Below, one piece after another: positions 37,889 through 50,300 of a DNA stretch of 64,000 nt. Position 1 is the stretch's first letter. The number at the start of each line of letters is the position of its first letter. The DNA is from Agelaius tricolor. Its lineage: Eukaryota > Chordata > Aves > Passeriformes > Icteridae. The notes beneath the pieces were generated by a model. It did not search any database, had not been told where the DNA came from, and saw only the letters and a program-made list of their open reading frames with translations. The stretch is from assembly GCA_023055355.1 (NCBI GenBank), contig JALJCS010000015.1:13064501-13128500 (forward strand), given 5' to 3'. A program made the translations under genes and the position numbers.

Positions 37889-37926
<38 letters not shown>
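37889..37926. repeat. (GT)19 microsatellite
   Basis: An uninterrupted GT dinucleotide run of 38 bases, likely length-polymorphic. Confidence 0.95.
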
Positions 37927-37928
<2 letters not shown>

Positions 37929-38355
37929 AGCAGTGTCTCCCAAACTCTTGGTGAATAATTGTGGGAGCAGTCTAAGATATAAATAATTTCCCCAGGTCTG
38001 TCACTTTGAGGACAGCAAATAAGGACAAATAAAATGCTGGAGGAAAAATGAATGTGCCTGGTACTTGGGCAGTAAGGAGCAGCACTGAGTGTGCTGCTAA
38101 ACTGATGCTCTGCACCCAAGGAGCAGCTCACAGCTGGAGCTGCAGTGAGTGTCCTTTGGAGAGCCCCTGGCTGTCACTGGGTTTGTCCTGAGTGCCATTT
38201 ACACTCTCAGTGGCAGTGATCCCCTGCCCTGGGGATCCCATCCAGGCTATGGCCGCCAGAACTTCTGCTGCTGGGTGTGCCCTGAGGGCACATCACAGCC
38301 ACCAGCAGCTGCTCCAGCTGTCCCCAGTGCCAGCAGAGCCTTGCCACATCCCAGC

Positions 38356-38400
38356 AGGGCAGGGCAGGGCAGGGCAGGGCAGGGCAGGGCAGGGCAGGGC
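38356..38400. repeat. (AGGGC)9 pentanucleotide repeat
   Basis: Nine perfect AGGGC units, followed by AGGGGG. The + strand carries a G-run every five bases, so it has G-quadruplex potential. It lies within chance open frames that it helps keep open. Confidence 0.93.
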
Positions 38401-41400
38401 AGGGGGTCCCACTCCCACTCTGGTTTGTGTGCTGCAAGCCTGGCTGCTGGGTTCAGCCCCTCTGGGCACAGCTATTATGCCACCATCGCTCCTGTCCTGC
38501 GGTGCCAGCATCACTTGGAGGACAGAGAGCAAAGCCTCAGGCAAGGGAATGCTCCAAAGGGAAGCTCTGTGCCCTTGTGAACCCCCTCCGGGTGTTCACA
38601 GCTTTAGCCACAGGCTAAACATGTGAAGAATAAGAAATGTTTGTGTTTTACCTCTCTAAACTGTCCATCCCCCGAGGCAGCTCTCGGCCAGGGTCCTGCC
38701 CATGCCCTGGCTGTCCCCTGTGCCTTTCCCTTTGTCACCGTGCCTGCACTGGGAACCCCAGAGGGAGTCCTGCTTTCTTTGAAAGCTGTCAGATTCTACT
38801 TCCTGAGCACTAATTAACTGTGTTTATTGTCAGAAATAAACTGGGGAGATCTTCTTTCCTCCCACAAGTGCAGTCAAAGATGATATCTGCCAAACAAAGG
38901 AGGAAATTACTTTAGAAATTAATTACAAAGGGTATAAGCAATGGGAAATGTGCCAGTCCCTCCCTCCCCACTCTTGTTATGAAGAAGCTTGATAGTTCTG
39001 TTCTCAACACATTTTGACTATTAAGACAGTGCAAATAATCAGTTTTATGTTGTAATTGGGGAGGTCAGTTATGAAGAAGCAAAATTTTATTTAGATGCAG
39101 TAAATGAAACGTTTTTTAAATTGGTGGTCATGCTCACACACAGGCTTAGGAGATCTGGAAGTCTGTAATATTCCATTTCTATGTTTTTCATACCAATATT
39201 TATGATCTGAAATGAGGCATATAGGGCATAAGAAACAAAAGTTAATTTTGAAAGGTCATCAGCTTGTTCCAGGGTCCTTAATAGTTCTGACATGAGTTGC
39301 ACATTGAAGGGGAAAATATTTTTGTCTGCTTTACCTGAACACCATTACAAGTAATAAACATGCAAGAAAAAATGTTGCTGTAGCTCTTCCCTACAAATCC
39401 CCAATCACAAGATGTATTGAATCGGGGGCCTCTAATCAGGGTGTGTTAGTTTGGGTGTTAAATGTTCATTACCTCAATTACCAAAACAACAGAGCTAGGT
39501 AAACTCCCTTCATAGCCAACACCAAAACAAAATCCAGCACCACCCTCTGAATTTATTTAGCAGCCATCAGCAGAAGGATTTGACCCACTGTTGGCCTAGA
39601 ATCCTGCACCTCAGAATAACTAAAAGACAATATTCTTCAGGTTTGGAGGTTTCCAGTGGATGGGGCAGGATCCCTGGGAGCTGAAGGCCATATCTGGAGC
39701 TGATGGGGAGGCTCCAGCCCAGGTGTCCTGAGCTGTACAGGCTGCCCAGCCCAGGCAGGAGCTGAGCTGCTCCTGAGAGCTTTGGAGAAGCCCCACAGCT
39801 CCCAGGCCCTCTCCAGGATGGACCTGTGTATTTCTTGGAAGGTGAGTCTCTTATGAATTAGAGCTTTGAATTTTCTTTTATTTTTAAAAATTAGTTTTTT
39901 CTTACAATGACAAACCCTCATATTTCTCTGGAGAACCATCTCAGAGCTCTGAGGAAGTCTGGACCTCTGAGAGCTGTGACATCTTAATGCTGTATAAGTT
40001 TTAATTAATGGTGAGGTTAGTCCCTATAATTCCCCTTTACCAGGTTTCCTGATATCTGTGCCTGTAGGACAATGACCACCAGCAACCAGAACTCTCCAAC
40101 TGCACCTGGTCTCTGTTTGCAGCAATTGGGTGCATTGGGTGGGCTGAGGAATTCCTCAAGACAGCTCAGGCTCTCTCCTTGTGCTGGAGCTGCCTGCTCC
40201 TGCCTTGGCTGCAGTGCTGGTTCTGGGGCAGGAGGGAGTTTGGATGCAGGAGCCCTTGAAAGGAGAGGTTTCTGCTTCTAGGGTAGCTATGGATGGAAGA
40301 CACTCTAGAAATACTCAAAGTGCAAATCTGCATCTGCTCTTAAACAATAATTCAGCTCTGAGATCAACCCAACATGAAATGGTGCATTTGAAGATTTTTG
40401 CTACCCCAGATTGCAGGGCCTGGGTCAGAAACCTGTGACCCCAGTGATGAGGTGAACGTGGCACTTCATTAGTGGTGAGGGCAAGCTGTGTCACCAGACC
40501 ATGGGCTCTGCTCCCTTCAGCTTGCAGAGGGGAGGGCCTGTGTGGTGTTTTCAGGAGTTAGCATGCTGCACATGGACACATTCCCTGGATCCTCTTCAGC
40601 TCAGACTGGGGGTTACCATGGGGCTGTTGGCAGAGTGGCATTTCCAAGCTGGGATGTACATTTCTGCCAGAGTCACCTGGTGATTACATGCTGTATCATA
40701 ACAAACATAAACTGATAGAGGGACTCAAGTGTCAATTCTACTTCCAGGCTGGGTGAGCAAGGCTGCTCTGCCAAATTCCCATCTCTGTGACAGGGCTGCC
40801 ATTTCCTCTTCCTGCCATTGAACTGTTGCATTAACCCCAATCATCAGTAAAGATTAGTAAGTCATCTGTGACATTTTGCACCAAGCAAGGCTGCAGGTCC
40901 TGCCTGTTGGAAGTTTTTAATTAAATAGAGCTGCCTGCTGGGTGCAGATGGATGGGGAGAGAAGGCAGAACTCAAAGGGGAGATGAAAGCCACTGCCTCT
41001 GCCCACACCAGGCTGCAGGCAGGACTTCTGCTCTTCTTGGACCTTTCCTTCAGAGAAGCCCTTGTGTTTTTCAGATGGTCTCTCATCTGAAATTACAGCA
41101 CATGGTATGTGCTCCTGCTCCAAATCTTTCTGGAAAATACTGTCTGTAGCACCTGAATAAGCCCCATATGAAAGCTGACAGAGCAAACCTTGTCAGTGGG
41201 AGAAGTAAACTTGTGCTGAGTTCCAAATGCACCAGGCAAAACACATTGCCAGGTCAAGGTCAGCCTTGAAACTGGACTGGCAATACTCTTTTTTGAGATC
41301 TCAGAGTTCCTGGACTTGGAGCTGGGACTGAGAGAGAACAGATCTGATCTCTAACAGCCTGCAAGAACCTTCCTGTCCAACTGATCCATCATTTATAGCC

Positions 41401-42197
41401 CTGCAGAGGTCTGGAACAAGGCATGTGCTTGGCCAGCGCAGCAGCAGTGGGGAGGCTCAGTGTTAAATGTCAGGGTGGAGAAGGTGCAGCAGCAGCTGCT
41501 GCCTTTCCCTTGCCCTTCCCCTGCAGCTCTGCCTTCCCCTGCTGGGCAGGGCTGGGGCTCTGTGCCTGCAGCACAGCGTGGGAAGCAAAATGCCAGCAGG
41601 TCAGGGGCTGTGCTGCCCTTGGCCGTTCATGGCCCGACCATGCTGAGCCCACCAGAAGCTGTAATTAATTAATGCTTGCTGCTTCCCCAGGAATGCACTT
41701 TGCCTGCACCTAACTGTGCTTTTTAGTTGCACTCTCTCCCTTCTCTCCTCTTAATTCCTGTGCCACTCAGCATCTGCATTTTGGATAAAGCTTTCAGGGC
41801 AGCCAGTGGCTGCTGCTGATCCTGCTCTCTCCACCTTTAATGAAGTGCACTAAGTGTGCTGGATGCCCAGAGCTGAAGGGGCAAGTAAACCCTGCTGTCT
41901 CCACTTGTCCATCACTAGTTTGGTTTTTGGTTTCTTCCTCTGGCCCTGGTGGATGGCTGGGGTCAGTGCCATGAGCAGCAGCAGCAGCACAGGATGGTGG
42001 GAGAGGCTGGCAGAGCCCTGATGCCCTGGCTGCAGTTGTGTTTGTGTGCCCAGGACAGGCAGGGTCCCATCTCCCTTGGCAGGAAGCAGGGAATGAGTTT
42101 GGCACACAGAGCTCTGTGCCTCTGCCCCCACCCTTGGCTGTGGTGTGACCTGGGCTGGCACCAGCAGAGAGTTCCTTGGTTTCCTCACCTGGCTCAG

Positions 42198-42249
42198 ATC
42201 AGTAGTAACAATCAGTAGTAACAATCAGTAGTAACAATCAGTAGTAACA
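42198..42249. repeat. 13-bp tandem repeat, four copies
   Basis: ATCAGTAGTAACA is repeated four times without change. The perfect identity suggests a recent or still unstable array. Confidence 0.92.
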
Positions 42250-44114
42250 ATCTTCCTGCTTTTTCCTCAAAGAGAGACTTCAGCCCCACAGGATCTAGGG
42301 AATAGCCCCAAGTAACACAGCCCAGTACAAATGGTTGGCTTCTTCCTAATGTCTGAATGGCAGATTTTTTTTTTCTGTCTTGTTCTGTTTAGTAGGAAAA
42401 AGGAGCATTTTAATTCCACAGAGCTGGTTTTGGCATTAGCAAGAGCTGTTTATGACAAAAGCACAGAAATAGCCCCAAACTTCAAATCCAAGTAATGAAT
42501 CTTCATGACAAATAGAAAGGAAAATTCAAAGAACCTTATTTCTAAATTTTTTCAGTCAACAGTTTTAATTAGCAAGCACTTATAGTAATCCTAACCTGGG
42601 TGTGATCAATAGAGTCTGAACCAGCCATTTAGTGGAGGGATGTCTAAAGAAGAAAGAAGAATGTGAATAACCTGAGCATTGTGCAGGTACAGAAGAGCAG
42701 AGTAGCTCTGACTGTGAGGGGCACAGGAGACTGGCACCAGCTCATGGCAAGGAGGAGAAGATGTGGCTTGGCTGGGCTTTGCTGTGAGATGTGATTGGAA
42801 ATTGAGGGATGGGTGGGTTGGACACTGCTCTGAGTATCCCTGTGAAAGAGCACAGAGCCATTGAAGTGCTCCACAAGCCATCAGAAACCCCTGAAATTCC
42901 TCTGTTTTCCCCCACGGGTTTTGCATTGCTGGAGAAGGAAACCCTGACAGGCAAGAGTTTGGTGAAAGAGGGGCTCAGCCCCTGGGTGTCCTGACCTGCT
43001 GCTGGGTTTCTCTGTGCCTCATTTGATTAAGAGGCTTTTAAGAGCTTCCAGCTATTTTCCATGTACTCCAGCAGAAAGAACTGGGCTCCCACTCGCTTTT
43101 CTTTGAGCAGCAGCTGAGAGGAAAATGCACATTTCCCACCTGTCACTTCAAACACAGAAAATTCACCCCAATTTACCTGAATAAAGATGGGTGATCAGAA
43201 GAAGCAGCTAAATAATTCCTCTAAGTAGGCTTTTCTGAGGGTCTGGGTTGTGGTGAACTGCAATGTGTAAGCTCTGTGGAAAGAAACCATTTTCTGCTGC
43301 TTGTTTCACTGAAGGCAGTGGTTGGTGAGGCCCTTTGGAGTGATCCTGCTGCTGGTCAGGCACGGGGTCTGTGTGGGAATTCTGCAATGCTTTCAGGGGT
43401 GCTGGGCATGCTGGCTCCTGTGACAGAGCTGTTCAAATGTGGGATGTGGTCCTGGTGGGACATGAAGTCCTCTAGAGCTGCCTCTGAGAGGGAAAGGCCC
43501 TTTGGAGCCTGTGGCTACTCCAGAACTCTGGGGAAACCTCGGAGTTTCTGGGTCTGAGCTCCCCTGCTTTGGTGCCTCTCTGAGTTTGAACTCAAACTGG
43601 GAGCACCTCCTCAGGTGTGGAGCAGGAAATGAAATTACCTGGTGCCATTTTGTCCAGAAGATTTATTGTCTCTACTGCAAGTCTAAATCCTGCTGATTTA
43701 GAGGATGAAGCTGAGCACAGGAGAATCTCAAAGAAATACCTTCACAATACAGAATTACAGGGTTAGGAATATTTTCCAGCTGGGCACTGTGGTTACTGCT
43801 GTAGCCACAGATGCTGCAATACCCCACCTGAAATCGCTGACCATTCATTGAATAGGGACTTTTTGGAGGAGAGATAGGGGTGCAGGGGCAAGTTTTATTT
43901 ACTAGCAACAAATTTATTCTCTTCTGCCCTCACAAAGAGCTGCTAAAATCTGCTGTGGAGAGGAGAGAACACGGATACAGCCTTTTCGACATAAAATCCC
44001 TAAAAAGGTGCTTTGTATTGAAGGGGGGAGCTGACCTCCCCCCACCCCAAAACTCCCCCCTCGCTCTTCGGGCAGCATCCCCCGGACCCGCCCGCTGCCC
44101 GCCGAGCGGCTGTG

Positions 44115-44141
44115 GGAGGAGGAGGAGGAGGAGGAGGAGGA
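44115..44141 (+). repeat. (GGA)9 tract upstream of the NECAB2 start codon
   Basis: An uninterrupted GGA run followed by further G-rich sequence (GGGGAAGGAGGGGGAG), ending about 30 bp before the start codon. If transcribed it would be a G-quadruplex-capable 5'UTR element. Confidence 0.85.
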
Positions 44142-44170
44142 GGGGAAGGAGGGGGAGTCCCGGCGGCGGG

Positions 44171-44185
44171 ATGAGGCCGGGCTGA
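44171..44185 (+). promoter_or_regulatory. Four-codon upstream ORF in the NECAB2 leader
   Basis: ATG AGG CCG GGC TGA ends three bases before the NECAB2 ATG at 44189, in the same codon phase. If the transcript starts upstream of 44171, this minimal upstream ORF would affect initiation at the main start, by leaky scanning or very short-range reinitiation. Confidence 0.4.
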
Positions 44186-44188
44186 GCG

Positions 44189-44386
44189 ATGTGCGAGCAG
44201 GCAGCGCGGTACTGCCGGGCCGGGGTGCAGAAGCTGCTGCGGAAGCCGGCGCCGGCGCTGCGCGGGCTGGACGGGCTGCTGCGCTGGGCGGCCGCCAGGA
44301 TGGGCGACAAGGGCCTGGCCGACAGGGAGCTGCTGGCCCCGGGAGCCACCGCCGCCCAGAGGAAGGGCACCTCCGTCATCCTCGAT
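44189..44386 (+). CDS. NECAB2: NECAB2 exon 1 (coding part)
   Basis: 66 codons, from ATG with G at -3 to CTCGAT followed by donor GTGAGT at 44387, phase 0. The peptide is rich in Ala, Arg, Leu and Gly, typical of a CpG-island first exon, and ends in the VILD strand that leads into the first EF-hand. The ATG at 44189 matches the conserved family start MCE. Confidence 0.88.
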
Positions 44387-47300
44387 GTGAGTGCTCCCTG
44401 CGCCCCGCAGCCCGGCTCCTGCCGCCCCTCGGCAGCGGGGATGCTCCCCCGCTCCCGCGCTGCCCGGAGCCGCCCGGCTCCGGCAATCCCGGCTGGGCGG
44501 GCGTGGGGGTCCCGCTGGCTCCCGCCCGTGTCCCGCAGCCGCTGGAGCCCCTCGGGTCGCTGTTGTTCCCCGGGTCCAGCATCTCCCGGAGCAGCTGAGC
44601 AGGGTTTGCAGCCCGGCTCTCAGCTCACCTGGATCCCGCACCGCGGGCGGCTCGGCAGCAGGGCTGCTCCCCGCATCCCGCATCCTCGGCCGGCTGGGAT
44701 GGGCATGGGGTGGGCAGGGGATGCAGCCCAGCTCCTGCATCTCCCGGGCTCCTTGGGTCAGGCGTGCTCAGATTTAACAACTTCTTTGCAGATCGGGGCC
44801 CCGGGGCTGCCCAGGCTGTGGGGTTGCAGCCCGGGTCTTGCCCCCGCTTGTCCCGGTGCTGCACAGCCCTGACTGTCGGGGTGCCCTGGGTCCCCTGCCC
44901 TGCGCTCTCCGGGACAGCTGGGGAAAAGCTGCACCTTGGTTCTGCATCTGCTGGAGCGGGCTGGGCACGGGGTGCGGTGTGGGTACTGCACTGCCTCTCC
45001 TGAGCCCGCACCTTTTTTACCGGATGGGCACAGAGATGTAGCTCGTGTCCTTCTCCTGGGCAGGACTCTGAACTCTCGGGGCTGGCTGGGCTTTGAGGTG
45101 CCCCGTTCCCTGCACCCTCTGGATGGGCTGAGCATGGGTGTACACCCCAGGTTCTGCAGCCTTTTCCCAGGTCCTGCATCTGAGGATGCACTGCAGGTGT
45201 TTAATCCTGGTTTGGGGGGCTGGCAGGGATGTGCTCAGTGCCTCGATTGCTGTATTTATAGACCTTCTGATTAGGGAGCTACCGAGGCTGTTTGCACTTA
45301 AGTGAATTGGGAGAGTGGGGTGGAATCAGCTGGAGTGCAAATGGTGTAATTACAATCTTTCTGCAGCATCCAGTAATTAAACACATGGATCCTCTGTTTT
45401 GCTATCTCCTAGCTTAAAAAAAAAAATTAAAAAAGAAGTAATGAATGCAAAATAAACTACTGAAGCATTGGCTGTAGTAAAGGATAACTCGTGCTCTCCT
45501 TAGAGACAGGATAGGCAGTAGTAGCTCTTCAAGGCAAGCCCGTACATTTTGTAAATAATTTGCTGAACCCGTAGGCATTGGTGTGGGCTGGAGAGTCTGA
45601 AACTCTTCCATCTCTGAGCACCCTGAGCTGAGAGGCATTTTGGTTCCCTGAGGAGCCATTGTCTCCAGTTGCCAAAAGCAGCTCAGGGAGCAGGATGGAT
45701 GGGTGGGTGACCCTGCCCGTGTTAGGGGCCAGCAGGTGGGCAGCTGCAGGCTGGGGCAGTGAGCTTCTGGGGAAACAAGTGCAACTCACACCCTCATGTC
45801 TTTTAAATTAACTTGCTCAGGAGGGAATTCCTGGGATTTTTTTCCTATTTTTTGTTGGTTTGGTTTGTTTTGGTTTTGGCTTGTTTTGTTTTTTAATCTG
45901 TCTTGAAATTGCCAAAATTTTACAATAATTTGGAATCTGCGTTTCAGAGCACAAATGCAATTAAGAAGCAACGTTAAATTTATCTAAGAGGTTTCTTGAG
46001 TTAGGAGTGTTTTGCCACCAAAATGGTATCTTATCCATTCAATTTTACTATCTCTAAGTGATTTTTTTTTTTCACTTTGAGCTTAGGAAAAGTGTCATGA
46101 ACTTTCAGAATGGGAAACACAGTAGAGCATTGTATTATTTCAGTGGGAAGTACAATAGAGCTGGGCGTGCAGCTCCTGATCATTTTTCCCTTTCACAATG
46201 GTACTGGGAGCCCTTTCTCACCTGCTGAAAGTAGAAATGGATTCTGGAAATGTAAGATTTGAGAGCTTAGGGGTTTTTTTTCCCTCCTTCCTTAGAACTT
46301 GATTTTCTCCTTTTTCTCCAGGCACAAAAGCAAAGGCAATTGAAGCTGTGGCTTCGCTGTAATGGGCTCTTCAAGTGCACTGCAGACCCCCCTTTCATAC
46401 AAAGGGTTTCAACAGGGAACACCTATCTAGCTTAATTTTCACACATTAGCATGAAAGTAACAAGCATCCCACTGAATGCTCAGGGATGATAACCTGTTTT
46501 CCATTTAACTCCTTCACATTTTTGCTGATGGATGTGCTGGGGAAGCAGCGAGTCCCAGCCGCGCAGCAGTGCAGCTTCTCCAGGGGGGAGGAAGAAATAA
46601 AAGATTTTATGTTTGGCTAACAGGTTTCTATGAGCTAGTGTGCTATGTGGGAAGTTTCTTGGGGGCTGGGGGAGGAGGGGAAAGCTTGGGCTTGGTTATG
46701 AATTAGATAAAATGGCTTTGACACTAATAGTACCTTAGTCACTTCTTCTTCCTCTTCTGGCTTTCTTTTAATTCATCCATCCCTAGTGCTCTTGTTCTGA
46801 CTCCTCCATGAGGGTGTCTGGTGTGTCAGAACAAACTTCCCTGTGCTCCTTCCACCAAGGAAACACAACTGTGCTGTTGTGGGACAAAACTGAGGGCTGA
46901 AGAGGAGCAAAACACAACAAGGGGCTGAGATGCTTTTGCCATCAGCCTGGCTACTGCCCCTGGAGGATCAGTCTTAACTTTGGGCTGGCTCCTGTGCTTT
47001 TCTTTTACTTTGCCTCAGGCCTTTTAGGTAAAGGATTAAAAAAGGTTGAATAATGTTTACTAGGTCAGCATGAATGAATGAATGAATGGTCAGCTCTTAC
47101 ACTGGACAAATCATCATAAGGGGTTGAGATTGAGCCAGGGGTCTGTACCCATCCTGTGCCCACCCTCAGGTGCCTTCTCTGGGTCTGCTCCAGCTGCAGG
47201 AGCCCAAGGCTCAGGGCTGGCAGCCACTCAGGCTGGATGGACACAGGACATCTGGTGCTTCCTGCACCCACAAGGGCAAACCCCCTGTATTAAACACTGT

Positions 47301-50300
47301 CACAGAGCTGCTCCAACCCACAAGAGGAGATGGTGGCATTTCCAGTCAAGAACAAATCCTCAATGTCACAATGCTTGTGAAAAGGAGGATATATTGTGTG
47401 GGTGTATATTCTCTGTGAGATTGCATTTGCTGAGTGTGAATGAGTGCATGTGCAACACAGAGACTGAGGTGGATGGCCCTGGAGGTACAGGAATGTCCAG
47501 GCAGGTGTTGTTCTCTCTGGGAGTGCTTCAGAGCTGGCTGATTTACTGCCCTTGCTCATCTCCTGCCTTCCTGTCACTGCCAAAGGCCTGAGCTGACAGC
47601 AGAGGTGTGAAGCCCAGAGCACCTGAGGCCAGGTCAGTCACAGCAGCTGCAGCTCAAGATGCTCCATCTGGTTCACAGCTCATCTCCTGCTTGGCATCTA
47701 AAGTGAGGGTCAGCCTTGGTTATGAATGGCAGGACTGTGAGCCCCAAGCAGCACTGGCCTCCCTGCCTCCTTTCTTGCCAATGCATTGATTTTTTGGCTT
47801 TATTTTAAACACTCCTGAAGAACACAGTTCCATTCATTTCAGGCCAGGTGAAGCTTTCTGTTTTATCTACCCTGTTGTTTGCGGAAAACTAATTTTGACC
47901 CTTATCTGATTTTTTTATTCTTTGACAGAAAGATCATTTCAAATCCATCTCTCATTCTTATGGCTCATCTTGCAACCTCGCTTATGTGGCCAAATCTGGT
48001 TTGTGCTTCTTCAGCCCCATGGGATTGAGTGAGGTTCTGCATAGAAGACACAGAGAATTTGGGTTGTGCCAATGGTGCATTTCCAAATGTACATCCAGAA
48101 CTGCCATTTCCAGCCATTCTGTCAAAGAATGATTGCCAGTGCAGCCCTCAATAGCAAGGCTCTTGCAACCACAGGAATCCCAGGAATCCCTTCTCACTCC
48201 TCTTCTGTTTTGACCTTTTTCCTTCTGTTTTCATTTTGTTTGTTGGGGTTTTTTTCAATGTTGCTTCATTCCCCTTCCTTTGCCCTTGTTTACCTTCTCA
48301 CTGTGAGTGAACTGGGAGGGCTATTTTCCTCCTCCTTTATCCTCCCTTTGTGAAATCCATGGTTTGACATCTTCCCTTGAGCTGTACCTGCAGGCACAGC
48401 TGGAGAGGAGGGCCAGGGCAGGCCAGGCTCTGTTCCTTCAGGAGCTGCTCACTGCCAGGTACATGATCACACAGGAGAGTCCATCCCTTCTCCTCTGATC
48501 TCCAGCCTTTGCAAGTGGGTGCTTGAAATGCAGCTGAACAGAAAAGTAACTTCTAGTGCTGAGCATCAGCAGGTCAGAACATCAGCTGCAGCTCTTACCT
48601 CTCTCATGCAACTTTAATTTAGGACAGCCAGGTGAAGTCTAAAGAGAAGGTAAGAGTGAAAGCAGAGGTTGGGACATGGTGTCAGCTGCTCTTCTCTTGG
48701 GGAGGAAGGGAAAAAGAAAAAGGATCTGCTTTGAAGTGGTAAAATGCCCAGAGACCTGGAGCTCTGCAGCAGCCTTGTTTTGTGGGGAGCCAGTGCAGAT
48801 GAGACAGTATTTTTACACCAATGGCATATTCCTTACTGAAACACAAAATAAAACCTTTCTCCTAGAATGGGGAACACTCATTAACCTGAGGGTGTCTAAG
48901 GACATAGTCTATAGTGACAAAGCTTCAGGTCATTATTTTCTCACATTTTCACCAGAAAGAGCAACAGAGAGAGGCTGCAGGAGAGGAGATTCCTACTGGT
49001 GCCTCAAGTTTGAGAAATAAAGGACATACCTGATATAAAACCTTGTCTCAACTCCAAAGGAAGTGTCAAGACTTGTAAGGAGAGGAACAGAAAGCCAGAA
49101 GAGGAATGCAGGAACATAGTATGAGGATCAATAATATTTTTAGGTCTGTGTGGGTCTCTGGATGCCTCCTCATCCATTGGTTTTCCTCATGCATGAGACA
49201 CAATTATGTTTGTCCTCTATTCTGCACCCAGATTATGATGGTAAACAGAATTTCAGCTCAGCTGCAATCTATTTTAAAACAACATCTTATTAACCTGTGA
49301 AAGGATTATAAACTCCACAAACCTTTAATAATTCTTGGGCTTCTTAGGGGAGTGCTATTGTGAATTTAAGAAAATTTGTGAGAAACCCTTTATTAAGAAG
49401 CCTCCAGTGTGGCATGTTCTCATCCAGGAGCTATGAGAAGGCAGATATAAACGTTTAAATTTGAAGCCATCATTTTTTTTTTCACATTTATTATTACCAC
49501 CAGGGTTTTGAATTGCTTACTTCTGGCAGTTAAATATCTACAGTAGCCATTTGAGAGAATAGAAAAATCATACATTTAGAGAAAACCTATTGGAAGTCTT
49601 GACAGAAGTTCTTTGCTTTAGAGAAAATAGTGTTTATATTCATCTAAACCACTGGTAAATGGGTTAAGTGTGCCACAGACAGCAAACTGAATGCACTGCC
49701 TGTATAAATCCTATGGAATGGGTTAATGCCCATATTGTGGGCATCCTGTGGGCTCACTCTGTGACTTAGCCTGTGCTTCAGGAGCCTTTGCTTAGCAGTT
49801 TCAAAGCACAGCTGATGGGGGAGATGGTGGCTGTGGTACTTGAAGTGGATAATTCCTCATTTCCCATCTGAGATCCTGCACTGCCCCCGCGGTTGGGAAC
49901 AGGGGGTGATGGAGCGGAAAGAGCATCCCTGGCCAGGCTGAGCCAGGGGAGGATCCTGGGCCACGTGCAGGCACAGGGAGCCAATTGCTGCCGAGGGCCT
50001 GGCAGGACAGGGCACTTCTCCATCCATATTTCATTGGCTCCTCTCTCCCTGACCTCCAGGGCTGCTGCCTTGGCTGAGTCTGAGTGCCTTTGCTGCTGGC
50101 TGGGGATGTTTGGGCTCTGCAGCTCTGCCTTGGAGATGACACAGCAGCCTCAGTGGTGCTCCCTTCTTCTGGAGCTGGGGGGAGGCTCCCTGGGAGCCTG
50201 GCACCATCATGGGTCTGCCCTCTGGTCCATAGGGAAGCTGTGAGGGGCTGTGGTTTCCCTTCCATCCCCTTTACATTTTACACCTTTCCCTTATGGAAAG

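Larger units (their letters stand above)
36640..43900. other. Intergenic DNA upstream of NECAB2
   Basis: No exon is recognised. It holds the microsatellites and short tandem repeats listed separately. A homeodomain-core-rich, possibly conserved patch is seen near 39.4-39.5 kb. Open frames of up to about 144 codons lie over the AGGGC repeat or are antisense pairs, and are judged random. Confidence 0.55.
44040..45130 (+). promoter_or_regulatory. NECAB2: CpG-island promoter region of NECAB2
   Basis: GC content and CpG frequency rise sharply against the AT-leaning flanks, starting about 150 bp before the NECAB2 start codon and continuing into intron 1. There is no TATA box just upstream. This fits a dispersed-start, CpG-island promoter. 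The exact start sites cannot be read from sequence. Confidence 0.65.

Noticed and set aside
38149..38626. Open frames of about 143 codons over the AGGGC repeat
   Set aside because: The pentamer repeat keeps all frames open, and the peptides are a QGRAG-type periodic string. No evidence of a gene.
44000..44740. 246-codon minus-strand frame and several long + frames over the CpG island
   Set aside because: GC-rich sequence contains few stop codons, so long frames are expected. The peptides are Pro/Ala/Gly/Arg-rich and low in complexity; only the NECAB2 frame at 44189 has family similarity and a splice donor.
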